A stretch of 6,157 bases of DNA from Chloroflexota bacterium (GCA_016196905.1 JACPWV010000086.1:1-6157), one strand, 5' to 3'; shown: positions 1-6,014, counted from the stretch's first letter. The notes: generated by a model not told the origin, from the letters alone. Program-made: numbers and translations.

Positions 1-74
1 AGCGCCATGGACTTGTTCGCGGGCCTTACCCACCGATTCATCGGAGCGACAACTCCACCGCGCAGGCTCACCGC

Positions 75-103
75 TTGTCGAAGTGGGGGCGCGGTGATAA
101 AAT
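75..103 (+). promoter_or_regulatory. Sigma-70-type promoter for the M23 peptidase gene
   Basis: TTGTCG at 75-80 and TAAAAT at 98-103 are separated by exactly 17 bases, which predicts a transcript start near 110. This argues against the TTG codon at 75 as the start of the downstream gene, since that TTG would be part of the -35 box. The reading frame of the M23 gene stays open to the left window edge, so the upstream limit of translation cannot be decided from frame alone. No Shine-Dalgarno lies between 104 and 143. Confidence 0.5.
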
Positions 104-111
104 CGCCGCTC

Positions 112-159
112 ATGTTGCACGACCTTCGCCATCGAATCCGCCCATGTCTCCCTCGTTGA
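112..159 (+). CDS. Possible near-leaderless 15-codon upstream ORF coupled to the M23 gene
   Basis: An ATG at 112 lies one or two bases after the predicted transcript start. It opens a 15-residue frame (MLHDLRHRIRPCLPR) that ends with TGA at 157-159. That stop overlaps the ATG at 159 as TGATG, a classic coupling arrangement, and ATG 159 is in frame with the M23 protein just before its signal segment. Neither M23 start has a Shine-Dalgarno. The peptide resembles nothing I recognise, and a frame this short can occur by chance. Confidence 0.2.
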   Translation: MLHDLRHRIRPCLPR

Positions 160-1112
160 TGCGCGTCCTGGCCGGGGCGCTCCTCCTCAGCGGGCTGATC
201 GTGTTGATCGCCTTCTGGCAGGCGCCCTCCGTGGCCCCCATTGTGCTGGGCCCGCCCACCGCCTTCCCCACGCCAACCGAGGTCGAGACGCCCTCCCCCG
301 GCCCAACGTCCACTCCCGAATCAACACCTCTCCCGACTGTGTCGGGACCTCAGGAGCATTACTGGTTGGCTCGCCCCATTGCGCCGCCGGCTTATTTTCA
401 GGTAGATCGCTATTATCCCTACGCTTCGCGCGGGGACGGAAGCTTGCGAGTGCACCATGGGGTCGAGTTCCAAAACCCGGAGGGCGTCCCGGTCTTGGCT
501 GTGGCGGACGGCACGGTGGTGGTCGCTGGAAGCGACCCAGAAGAGATCTACGGCGTGCGCTACAACTTCTACGGCAACTTGGTGGTGGTCGAGCTCGATC
601 GCCGCTACGCCGAGCAGCCGGTCTACGTCCTCTACGCGCACCTATCCCGCGTGGATGTGTCGACGGGTCAACACCTCAAACAGGGAGAAGTCATCGGAGC
701 GGTAGGGCGGAGCGGAGCCGCCTTTGGCCCTCACCTTCATTTAGAAGTGCGCCTGGGTCATAATCGCTACTTCCACACGCGCAACCCCGAGCTGTGGCTG
801 CGCCCGCTGCCCGGGCGAGGAGTCATCGCTGGGCGTCTGGTACATGCTCAGGGCGCGCCCGTCCCCGAGGCGAGCATCGAGATCCTCACGGCCGCGGATC
901 CCCCGCCTAAGGCGGGCGTCTGGGCTCGCATCACCACCTATGCCCGATTCCCTTCGATCAATGCCGATGAACGCTGGGGCGAGAACTTCGCCATCGGCGA
1001 TGTGCCCACCGGCGAGTACATCGTCCAAACTCGCCTCGATGGCCGCCTGTATCAGGCGCGAGTGAGCGTGCAAGAAGGCCGCACCGCTTTCGTCGAACTG
1101 CAACTTGATTGA
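144..1112 (+). CDS. Exported M23-family (LytM-type) metallopeptidase with C-terminal regulatory-like domain
   Basis: This is a predicted zinc endopeptidase that cleaves peptidoglycan peptide bridges outside the cytoplasmic membrane. From ATG 144 it has 322 residues. Residues 6-26 form a hydrophobic signal or anchor segment, and about 37-67 a Pro/Thr-rich linker. The M23 core lies near residues 100-225. Visible motifs are HHGVE (His104 to Glu108), YAHL (His166) and HLH (His197, His199), matching the HxxxD and HxH zinc sites except that Glu replaces the usual Asp. VLAVADGTVV and GRSGAAFGPHLHLEV are typical of the fold. Residues about 227-322 look like a carboxypeptidase-regulatory beta-sandwich (VPTGEYIVQT). 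The TTG at 75 falls in the promoter and would put 23 extra residues before the signal segment. ATG 159 is an equally plausible start. No Shine-Dalgarno precedes any candidate. The gene appears monocistronic and convergent with the next one. The family is secure, but its target, or whether it is catalytically active, is inferred. Confidence 0.9.
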   Translation: MSPSLMRVLAGALLLSGLIVLIAFWQAPSVAPIVLGPPTAFPTPTEVETPSPGPTSTPESTPLPTVSGPQEHYWLARPIAPPAYFQVDRYYPYASRGDGSLRVHHGVEFQNPEGVPVLAVADGTVVVAGSDPEEIYGVRYNFYGNLVVVELDRRYAEQPVYVLYAHLSRVDVSTGQHLKQGEVIGAVGRSGAAFGPHLHLEVRLGHNRYFHTRNPELWLRPLPGRGVIAGRLVHAQGAPVPEASIEILTAADPPPKAGVWARITTYARFPSINADERWGENFAIGDVPTGEYIVQTRLDGRLYQARVSVQEGRTAFVELQLD

Positions 1113-1167
1113 AGGCCGCCTCTCCAATAATCGGACCAAAGATTCAGGCCGAAGGGAAAGGAAGGTA

Positions 1168-1215
1168 GGGTCAACCCCCTGTGGTTGACCCGGGGCAGGC
1201 ACGGAGGCCTGCCCC
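1168..1215. repeat. Two abutting perfect hairpins, likely dispersed repeat and/or bidirectional terminator
   Basis: The first hairpin pairs GGGTCAACC (1168-1176) with GGTTGACCC (1183-1191) around a 6-base loop. The second pairs GGGGCAGGC (1192-1200) with GCCTGCCCC (1207-1215), also around a 6-base loop. Both have perfect 9-bp stems and occupy exactly 24 bases, with no gap between them. They sit in the 178-base gap between two convergent genes, where they could end transcription from either side. No U-run follows either stem, so this is not a standard intrinsic terminator. From memory, similar GGGGCAGGC...GCCTGCCCC units are scattered through GC-rich Chloroflexota genomes. Only one copy is visible here. 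Confidence 0.6.
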
Positions 1216-1290
1216 CACGTTATCGGATCGCGTGTGACTCGGCCGAGGCGATCCTCACCATGCGCTGAGGCTGTCGAAAGGATTCAGATG

Positions 1291-2052
1291 CTATAAACGC
1301 ACGCTTTGCCCTGCGCGAAATATCTCCTCGTGGACGCCGCGGCGTAGCATAACAGCGCCCCGGCCGCGCACCTCCCACTGGCGATCGCTCCCCACCAGGG
1401 CGGTCTGCTCATCGATTCCCACCAGGAGCAAGTCAGAAGGCATGGCCGCCCAGAAAGCCTCGCGCAGCGCCGGCGGCAGCGCGTTTAGGTGAGGTCCGAT
1501 GAACATACCCGGCGCGAGGTTGTACCCCTCGACCATCGAAATGGGGGGCAAGCGAAAATCGGGTGGTATGGGCTGTCCCTCAAAATAGGGGCCGAGCTGG
1601 GCCACCACCTCGGCAGTTATTGACCAGGCTGCCTGGCCCAGGGCCATGGCCCCAGCACTCGCCCCGGCCAGCATCGCCCCCTGCTTGTGGGCCCCGAGGA
1701 TGGCCTGCTCCAGGAGGGTATCGCGAAAAATCCCTAGCAAGACCTGAGGTTTTCCCCCGCCCAGGTAAATAAGCGTCGCCTCGCTCACCTGTTAAGCGAC
1801 TGCGGTATCTTGTGCCGTCCGCCGATCGATCACCACAGGAGCATCGACTTTATGTGCTCCCAACCGGGATAAGTGATCGATGGCGGTGCGGCACCAGCCC
1901 TCGGCTACCTCCACCCCGTCCTCGGCAGCGGCGGTGGGCAGGAAAACTACCCGCGCTTGCGCGCCGCCGGCGTCAGCGAGGAGCCCAGCGTGCACGTCCT
2001 CGAAACCCGGGGCGAATTCCTCTCCGCCGATCAAAGCGATGCGCCCAGACAT
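1291..2052 (-). pseudogene. Peptidase S51 / class I glutamine-amidotransferase-like (cyanophycinase-type) gene interrupted by one in-frame stop
   Basis: Read from ATG 2052 to TAG 1291, this is a 254-codon frame with a single internal TAA at codon 87 (1794-1792). Both sides match the same family in the same frame with no missing sequence. The first part has the N-terminal strand and turn RIALIGGEEFAPG and the VVFLPTAAAEDG segment. The second resumes two codons after the stop with ATLIYLGGGKPQVLL, then AGASAGAM, carrying the nucleophile Ser132, then IGPHLN and GIDEQTALV. These are hallmarks of S51 serine peptidases (dipeptidase E, cyanophycinase) and related uncharacterised proteins. The stop is one base change from CAA (Gln) or GAA (Glu). 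A GTG at 1788, in frame just after the stop, could allow restart and yield a 165-residue fragment that keeps the Ser but lacks the N-terminal strands. A recent nonsense mutation, a sequencing error, or a split gene are all possible. The substrate is unknown. Confidence 0.85.
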
Positions 2053-2172
2053 CCCCTGCCGCAGTTTGCCCGCTATAGAAACATTCTAAATCGATTTGCC
2101 CCCATTCGCGAGATAGACGGTTAGGTTGTGGGTAGTGTTCTCGCTACACGAATGGCCGCGAGCACCTGCAAA

Positions 2173-2201
2173 TTGACGCGCCTGCTTCTCAGGCCTATGA
2201 T
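2173..2201 (+). promoter_or_regulatory. Near-consensus sigma-70-type promoter for the M1 peptidase gene
   Basis: TTGACG (2173-2178) and TATGAT (2196-2201) are separated by exactly 17 bases, each one mismatch from consensus. The predicted start near 2208 leaves a leader of about 39 bases before ATG 2247. The site lies in the divergent gap shared with the interrupted S51 gene. I could not find an equally good promoter for that minus-strand gene. Confidence 0.7.
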
Positions 2202-2246
2202 GAAAGCGACTGGGAACTACGCACTCTGGAAGGCGAGAGTCCAGCG

Positions 2247-3761
2247 ATGGGCGCTTTGCTCTGGTTGACTCCCGCGAGAGGTTTATTGCCACTGGTTGGC
2301 CTCATCGCCTGGGCCGCGCTAGCCTGTTCCCCTCTACCCGTCGAGCCGGCACCCACTCCTGAGCCACCTCGCCCACCCCCGCTCGAGATCTATGCTCCCG
2401 CCATGCGCCCCGCTTTCGCCGATCAATTGCTTGGAATTAAAGGCGCGCCGCAATACGAGATCGAGGTCAACCTCGATCCAGACCAGCATCTCATCACCGG
2501 CCAACAAACGGTTTGGTACACCAATCGAACCGGCCAACCCTTAAGCGAGATCTATTTTCGACTCCTGCCGGCTACCCCCGCCTTCGGCCGGTCGATGAGC
2601 GTAACCCGTGTCCGTGTCGATGAACGCGAAGTCCAGCCGACCTTGGAGGTTCAGGGCACCGCGTTGCGTGTTCCATGGGGTACTCCTTTGGAGCCGGGAG
2701 CCAGCGCTGTCTTTCAGATGCGTTTCGAGACGGCCACCACCGGTCGGCTGCTTTTGTTCTCCCGTTTCGGGCAGACCGGGAATCTCCTGGAGCTGCCCGC
2801 TTTCTATCCCCTCCTAGCGGTCTACGATGAGATGGGCTGGCACACGGAGGTGCTGCCCGAGGGACAGATCCCGGCCGAGACCTATGCCGAGGCTGCCTTC
2901 TATCAAGTGCACATCACTGCGCCCTCGACCCAGGTGGTGGTGACCACCGGCAGCTGCGGCCCGCCCCAACCCCAAGCCGAGGGTAGCAAGTGGACCTGCG
3001 TGGCAGGCCTGGCGCGAGAGTTCGCCATCTTTGCCGCCAGCACCTATCAGGGGCTCTCCACGCAGGTGGAGGATGCCACCCTCCGCTTCTTCTACACCAA
3101 TCCCCTTCACGAGGATGACGCCCGCCTCATGTTGGCCTCCGCCGTGCAGGCGCTGAGGGTTTTTAATCGCCTTTTCGGTGAATATCCTTGGGTTGAGTTG
3201 GATTTCGTGGATGGTTTCGTCGGCCACCTGGCTATCGAATACCCGGGCCTGGTGCAGGTCGGCCTGGAGAGTTATCAGCGCGAACCCAGCGTGCAGGAGC
3301 GCGTCATCGCCGCCCACGAGGTGGCGCATCAATGGTGGTACAACCTGGTGGGCAACGATCAACTCAACCATCCTTGGTTGGACGAGGCCCTGGCCACCTA
3401 CTCCGAGGCGTTGTACGTAGAGGAGGTACACGGCGCGGCCGCGGCCCGCGAGTGGGTGGAGGGCTGGCAAAGACAGGTGGGGGCTTCCGGCGCGTGCGTT
3501 GACCAGCCCGCCACCGCCTTCGCCAACTTCGAAGATTACGTCACGGTGGTGTATCACAAAGGGGCGCTGTTTTTCGATGAGGTTCGGCGTACCGCGGGTG
3601 ATGCGGCTTTTTTCGCCTGGCTACGAGCCTATATCGAGGCGAATCGTTATGGCATTGCCAATGGAGAGAAACTATTGGCGGCCGCGGAGGTCGTGGGCCA
3701 GGGCGAGACAGTGCGTGCCTTGTACGATAGCTGGATTCGCTGCCCTCATAGTCTTGACTAG
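2247..3761 (+). CDS. M1-family zinc aminopeptidase lipoprotein
   Basis: This is a predicted membrane-anchored aminopeptidase that removes N-terminal residues from peptides outside the cell. It has 504 residues. Residues 1-27 are a lipoprotein signal ending in the lipobox ALAC (Cys27), followed by a Pro-rich tether at about 29-46. The N-terminal beta domain spans about 70-265. The catalytic thermolysin-like domain follows, with HLAIEYPGLV (328-337, equivalent to GxMENPG; Glu331 would bind the substrate amino group), HEVAH (357-361, zinc ligands His357 and His361, general base Glu358), the third ligand Glu380 in WLDEALA, spaced 18 residues from His361, and YHKGALFF with the transition-state Tyr436. 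The protein ends soon after the catalytic domain and so lacks the long C-terminal helical domain of PepN-type enzymes. ATG 2247 is chosen because it directly precedes the signal sequence. GGAAGG at 2228-2233 is a distant, weak ribosome site. The gene has its own promoter and no partner gene. Confidence 0.93.
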   Translation: MGALLWLTPARGLLPLVGLIAWAALACSPLPVEPAPTPEPPRPPPLEIYAPAMRPAFADQLLGIKGAPQYEIEVNLDPDQHLITGQQTVWYTNRTGQPLSEIYFRLLPATPAFGRSMSVTRVRVDEREVQPTLEVQGTALRVPWGTPLEPGASAVFQMRFETATTGRLLLFSRFGQTGNLLELPAFYPLLAVYDEMGWHTEVLPEGQIPAETYAEAAFYQVHITAPSTQVVVTTGSCGPPQPQAEGSKWTCVAGLAREFAIFAASTYQGLSTQVEDATLRFFYTNPLHEDDARLMLASAVQALRVFNRLFGEYPWVELDFVDGFVGHLAIEYPGLVQVGLESYQREPSVQERVIAAHEVAHQWWYNLVGNDQLNHPWLDEALATYSEALYVEEVHGAAAAREWVEGWQRQVGASGACVDQPATAFANFEDYVTVVYHKGALFFDEVRRTAGDAAFFAWLRAYIEANRYGIANGEKLLAAAEVVGQGETVRALYDSWIRCPHSLD

Positions 3762-3826
3762 CTAGGGATGGGCAGTCCGGGGGATAGGAGTCGATCAGAG
3801 ACATGAGGCGGGTTTTGTACTGCCAT

Positions 3827-4024
3827 CTACCGTCGCCCTTTAGTGTAAAGATCGATGAGCACGGCCAGGATGAAGACGATCCCCTTGACCACTCGCTGCG
3901 AGTAGGCAGGGATCTTCAAAAGGTTCTGGCCGTTGGACAGCACCCCCATGATGAGGGTCCCCACCGCTGTCCCGCCTGCTCGCTCAACTCCCGCAAGCCC
4001 CTGCCCTGGTGAGTGTTGTGTCAC
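3827..4024 (-). pseudogene. C-terminal remnant of a ribose-type ABC sugar transporter permease (RbsC-like)
   Basis: The minus-strand frame ending at TAG 3829-3827 encodes GTLIMGVLSNGQNLLKI, then YSQRVVKGIVFILAVLID. This matches the last transmembrane part of ribose/xylose/galactose-type permeases (the RbsC tail has GTLIGALILGFLNNGLNLLGV, followed by a YYQMIVKAVVILLAVLVD-like stretch). An intact protein has about 300-350 residues, but here only about 50-60 are recognisable. The frame meets a stop at 4036-4034, and I see no further permease sequence upstream in any minus-strand frame. The remaining stretch has no internal stop, a natural C-terminus and codon use consistent with a once-functional gene. 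No ATP-binding or substrate-binding partner gene adjoins it. I read it as the leftover end of a deleted or rearranged sugar transporter. Translation from GTG 4024 is unlikely to give a working protein. Confidence 0.75.
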
Positions 4025-4057
4025 TGATAGTTCCTAACTATGCGAAGAGGTGCCATG

Positions 4058-4086
4058 TTGACATTGATTGCCTTTCGATTTATCAT
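4058..4086 (+). promoter_or_regulatory. Strong sigma-70-type promoter for the 79-aa protein gene
   Basis: A perfect TTGACA (4058-4063) is followed after exactly 17 bases by TATCAT (4081-4086). The predicted start near 4093 gives a leader of about 47 bases. This is the best -35 match in the left two thirds of the window. It lies immediately beyond the broken end of the permease remnant and points away from it. Confidence 0.7.
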
Positions 4087-4139
4087 GGCACTATAAGCTG
4101 ATCGTGCTATCCTTCTGGATGGTAAAGAGGCTTTGTTAG

Positions 4140-4379
4140 ATGGAGTGGCCACAGATCTTGGAGACGATGCAAGAGGTATTGCGCGAGCTCAACGTGGAGG
4201 GCCGCGCCGAGTTCCACGTAGTGGGGGGCGAGCGTTTCCACATCCACTACAAGGATCGCTTCGGGGTGTACCGGGAGAAGGAGATCCCCATCGCCCAACT
4301 GGCCGCCAGCGACCCCGCCCAGCTCAAGGGCTACGTTCGCTCCCTGCTGGAATCCTATGGAGTCCTGAGTCACGAGTGA
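4140..4379 (+). CDS. Small hypothetical protein, 79 aa, self-contained transcription unit
   Basis: I do not recognise this protein. It is probably a real gene because it has a strong promoter at 4058-4086, a Shine-Dalgarno AAAGAGG (4124-4130) nine bases before ATG 4140, and an intrinsic terminator about 50 bases after its stop. It is soluble, with no signal peptide, membrane segment or cysteine. Residues 3-18 look like an amphipathic helix (WPQILETMQEVLRELN). Strand-like stretches follow at about 22-28, 32-38 and 42-50, the middle one rich in His and aromatic residues (RFHIHYKDRFGVY), and a second helix spans about 57-73 (PAQLKGYVRSLLESYG). The inferred order is alpha-beta-beta-beta-alpha. 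This could be a small binding or adaptor fold, but nothing here shows a catalytic site, and its neighbours give no hint of a role. A frame overlapping it from 4133 has no comparable ribosome site and looks like a shadow. Confidence 0.75.
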   Translation: MEWPQILETMQEVLRELNVEGRAEFHVVGGERFHIHYKDRFGVYREKEIPIAQLAASDPAQLKGYVRSLLESYGVLSHE

Positions 4380-4426
4380 GCAATTACACTTGCCTCTAGT
4401 CGATCCCTATGCACCTTAGACGCAGC

Positions 4427-4455
4427 GGGCCACCTCGAGGTGGCCCTTTGCTATT
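4427..4455 (+). terminator. Rho-independent terminator after the 79-aa protein gene
   Basis: GGGCCACC (4427-4434) pairs perfectly with GGTGGCCC (4439-4446) around a TCGA loop; the whole 20 bases are palindromic. TTTGCTATT follows, a short and interrupted T-rich tract. It sits 47 bases after the stop codon at 4379, as expected for the end of this single-gene transcript. Confidence 0.75.
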
Positions 4456-4857
4456 CACCGTGAGATCCCGAACCGCGATCCCAGAACATGCCACGTCTCC
4501 AGGCCGCATTCCTGTGTCCCCGGAAGTCCTCGAAGACGATCCGCCCCTTTCGTGTTTTTCACCCACTTACTAAACACGACTGTTATTAGCCGCCTCATTC
4601 GGTCGGTGCCGGCGAGCCCCGCCAGCCATCTCGATAACATGGTTGCCGACGCCTTTGGATGGATCCCCGAGCTTTCGTATTCTTCCAAGCCCTATTGAAA
4701 TTCAGCGGATTCCCCTAGCCCTGGCCACCCCTGTGCCTATCAGCATAGCCGCGGCTCGTACCGGCAATTGTGTGCCAACTCAGACGCCCGCCAGTATCAG
4801 ACCTGAGATCGTCATCTCTAGTCCCGACCTAGCCATTTTGTAATAGAAGTTACGTCA
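4456..4857. other. About 400 bases without a convincing gene
   Basis: This stretch lies between the terminator and the GntR promoter. Open frames on either strand are short (77 residues or fewer). They lack ribosome sites, and their composition resembles no family I know. On the minus strand, 4845-4580 reads as three open segments in one frame, broken by two TGA codons and then a TAG, which could be a decayed gene, but I cannot name it. The only clear structure is the inverted repeat at 4550-4579. The region may be eroded coding sequence linked to the loss of the nearby permease gene; that is inference. Confidence 0.4.
4550..4579. repeat. 8-bp perfect inverted repeat with 14-base spacer
   Basis: TCGTGTTT (4550-4557) is the exact reverse complement of AAACACGA (4572-4579), with 14 bases between. 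Arm centres are 22 bases apart, about two helical turns, a spacing that suits a dimeric regulator binding one face of the DNA. It could also form a hairpin. No gene with a clear start lies beside it, and no second copy is visible. A chance inverted repeat of this length is possible in 6 kb. Confidence 0.35.
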
Positions 4858-4865
4858 TTGACCTC

Positions 4866-4894
4866 TTGACACCACCTATAGCTCGTGTTATATT
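4866..4894 (+). promoter_or_regulatory. Strong sigma-70-type promoter for the GntR-family regulator gene
   Basis: A perfect TTGACA (4866-4871) is followed after exactly 17 bases by TATATT (4889-4894), in a locally AT-rich stretch. A perfect TATAAT also occurs at 4903-4908 but has no matching -35 box. TATAGC (4877-4882) and GCTATA (4901-4906) form a short inverted repeat that brackets the -10 box. GntR-family proteins often repress their own genes by binding such sites, so this is a possible operator. Confidence 0.7.
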
Positions 4895-4906
4895 GTGGGT
4901 GCTATA

Positions 4907-4930
4907 ATGACAAGATGACATGATAACAGG
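4907..4930 (+). repeat. Three imperfect octamer direct repeats between promoter and GntR start
   Basis: Three consecutive 8-base units start at 4907, 4915 and 4923. The first two differ at one position (ATGACAAG, ATGACATG), and the third (ATAACAGG) keeps five positions in common with both. A further 8-base-spaced pair beginning TTGACC and TTGACA occurs at 4858 and 4866, the second overlapping the -35 box. The array lies in the predicted leader, just before the regulator gene. It could be a protein-binding array or chance low-complexity sequence. Confidence 0.35.
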
Positions 4931-4942
4931 TTTTAAAGATCC

Positions 4943-5782
4943 ATGGCCACTGCCCACGCGGAACTGATAAGCTCGGCCGCCAGCGCTACCATAGACCGCA
5001 ACAGCCCCATCCCCTATTACGTCCAGGTGAAGGAAGCGCTGCGAGAACGGATCGAGCGGGGGGACTGGAAAGCCGGGCATCAACTTCCGGGCGAGTTAGA
5101 GCTATGCCGGATATTCGAAGTCAGCCGGACCGTGATTCGGCAGGCTCTCAAGGAATTAACCTATGAAGGCTTGATCGCTCCGCAGAAAGGCAAAGGAACT
5201 TTTGTTGCCGAACCGAAGATTGCTGAGAGCCTGGTCCAGAAGCTCACCGGCTTTTATCAGGACATGGTCGACCGGGGCCACAACCCGGTTTCACAGGTCC
5301 TCAAACAACGCGTGTACCCCGCCAACCTCAAAGTAGCTGCCCGCCTGGCTATCCAACCCGGCACACCGGTCATCGAGATTGATCGTCTACGCTTCATTCA
5401 AGATGAGCCCATCGTCTTAGTCACCACTTACTTGCCTTACGCACTGTGCCCGCAACTGCTGCAAGCAGATTTGTCGCGACAATCCCTGTATGCGTTTCTT
5501 GAAAGGGAATGCGGCTTAGTGATCGCCCGTGGGCATCGAACTATAGAGGCTGTGCCCGCCAATGAATATGAGGCCCGTCTCCTTCAGATCGAGAAGGGGG
5601 CCCCACTCATCCTCCTGGATAGCGTGAGCTACTTGAATGATGGTACGCCCATCGAGTACTACCATGCGCTTCACCGCGGCGATCGCTCTCAGTTTGAGGT
5701 CGAACTCGTCCGCATTCGAGCGCAAGGTAGGGTCAGAGAAGCGCTGGGGGGAGATGCAACGGAGCTACCCCGAAGCAATTAG
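4943..5782 (+). CDS. GntR/HutC-family transcriptional regulator with UTRA effector domain
   Basis: This is a predicted ligand-responsive DNA-binding regulator, usually a repressor of sugar, amino-sugar or amino-acid uptake genes. It has 279 residues. The winged helix-turn-helix covers about 22-89, opening with IPYYVQVKEALRERI and containing VSRTVIRQALKEL (recognition helix region, 60-72) and the wing KGKGTFV (82-88). The usual LPSE motif reads LPGE here. The UTRA domain covers about 97-262, with GTPVIEIDRLRF, SLYAFLE, the A-N-E-Y-E-A segment near 206-211, and the closing GTPIEYYHALHRGDRSQFEVEL. About 20 residues precede the DNA-binding domain, a little longer than usual, but ATG 4943 is the only ATG before it. 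The ribosome site is weak (AACAGG, about 12 bases upstream). Its own strong promoter and nearby repeats suggest autoregulation. It lies 232 bases upstream of a lipoprotein gene on the same strand, the usual arrangement for a transporter regulator. The effector cannot be read from sequence. Confidence 0.93.
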   Translation: MATAHAELISSAASATIDRNSPIPYYVQVKEALRERIERGDWKAGHQLPGELELCRIFEVSRTVIRQALKELTYEGLIAPQKGKGTFVAEPKIAESLVQKLTGFYQDMVDRGHNPVSQVLKQRVYPANLKVAARLAIQPGTPVIEIDRLRFIQDEPIVLVTTYLPYALCPQLLQADLSRQSLYAFLERECGLVIARGHRTIEAVPANEYEARLLQIEKGAPLILLDSVSYLNDGTPIEYYHALHRGDRSQFEVELVRIRAQGRVREALGGDATELPRSN

Positions 5783-6014
5783 GCGAGCACCGAACCGGGC
5801 TTGGCTGCCGACCGTCGGCTGTTGACTGGAGAGGTGGCGCAGAGAAGGGGCAGTCTCGGCACTTTTCTCACGACCCGTGCAGTGAGTACGTTGATTTGGC
5901 TTCTGTTTGCGCACAGGGGCCGTGTTCCAGGATGAGAAAGGAGGTGATGTTGGAGGGCTGAGCTATGCCTACGACGAAATCTCATCACTGTGAGGATCTC
6001 GGGAGGAGAGACAA
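5783..6014 (+). other. Leader between the GntR gene and the lipoprotein gene
   Basis: This 232-base gap has no complete gene of ordinary size. I find no T-tailed terminator after the regulator, so read-through into the lipoprotein gene is possible. A small hairpin GCCGA/TCGGC (5807-5811 with 5815-5819) follows the GntR stop but lacks a T-run. CTCAC (5867-5871) and GTGAG (5882-5886) form a spaced inverted repeat. No pair of promoter boxes with 16-18 base spacing convinced me. The last 80 bases hold an orphan Shine-Dalgarno and a possible small ORF, listed separately. Confidence 0.45.
5937..5948 (+). promoter_or_regulatory. Orphan full-length Shine-Dalgarno
   Basis: AAAGGAGGTGAT is complementary to almost the entire 3' tail of 16S rRNA. 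No substantial frame begins at the right distance. The ATG at 5947 overlaps it and stops after four codons. It may be a ribosome standby or stalling site for the lipoprotein message about 65 bases downstream. Confidence 0.45.

Noticed and set aside
1..96. Possible end of an upstream plus-strand gene (TGA 94-96) or start of a minus-strand gene (ATG 41-39)
   Set aside because: Too little sequence is present to see any family feature, and the two readings are mutually inconsistent.
741..1202. A 153-residue minus-strand frame opposite the M23 peptidase
   Set aside because: It covers the paired hairpins and the regulatory-like domain of a well-supported gene and has no protein features. It is a shadow.
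1291..2052. Programmed recoding (for example read-through) of the TAA in the S51 gene
   Set aside because: TAA is the least leaky stop, and no stimulatory structure or known recoding signal is visible. A simple nonsense mutation or sequence error is more likely.
1812..2124. Three plus-strand frames across the N-terminal half of the S51 gene
   Set aside because: The minus-strand translation is clearly a known family. The plus-strand frames are rich in Arg, Pro and Ser, as expected of shadows.
2814..3557. A 247-residue open frame on the minus strand opposite the M1 peptidase
   Set aside because: It lies wholly inside a gene with intact catalytic motifs, has no recognisable family and no ribosome site. 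Long antisense frames are common in GC-rich genes.
4455..4688. A 77-residue minus-strand frame downstream of the terminator
   Set aside because: It has no ribosome site, no promoter and no recognised family, and it spans the inverted repeat. I kept it only as part of the gene-free region.
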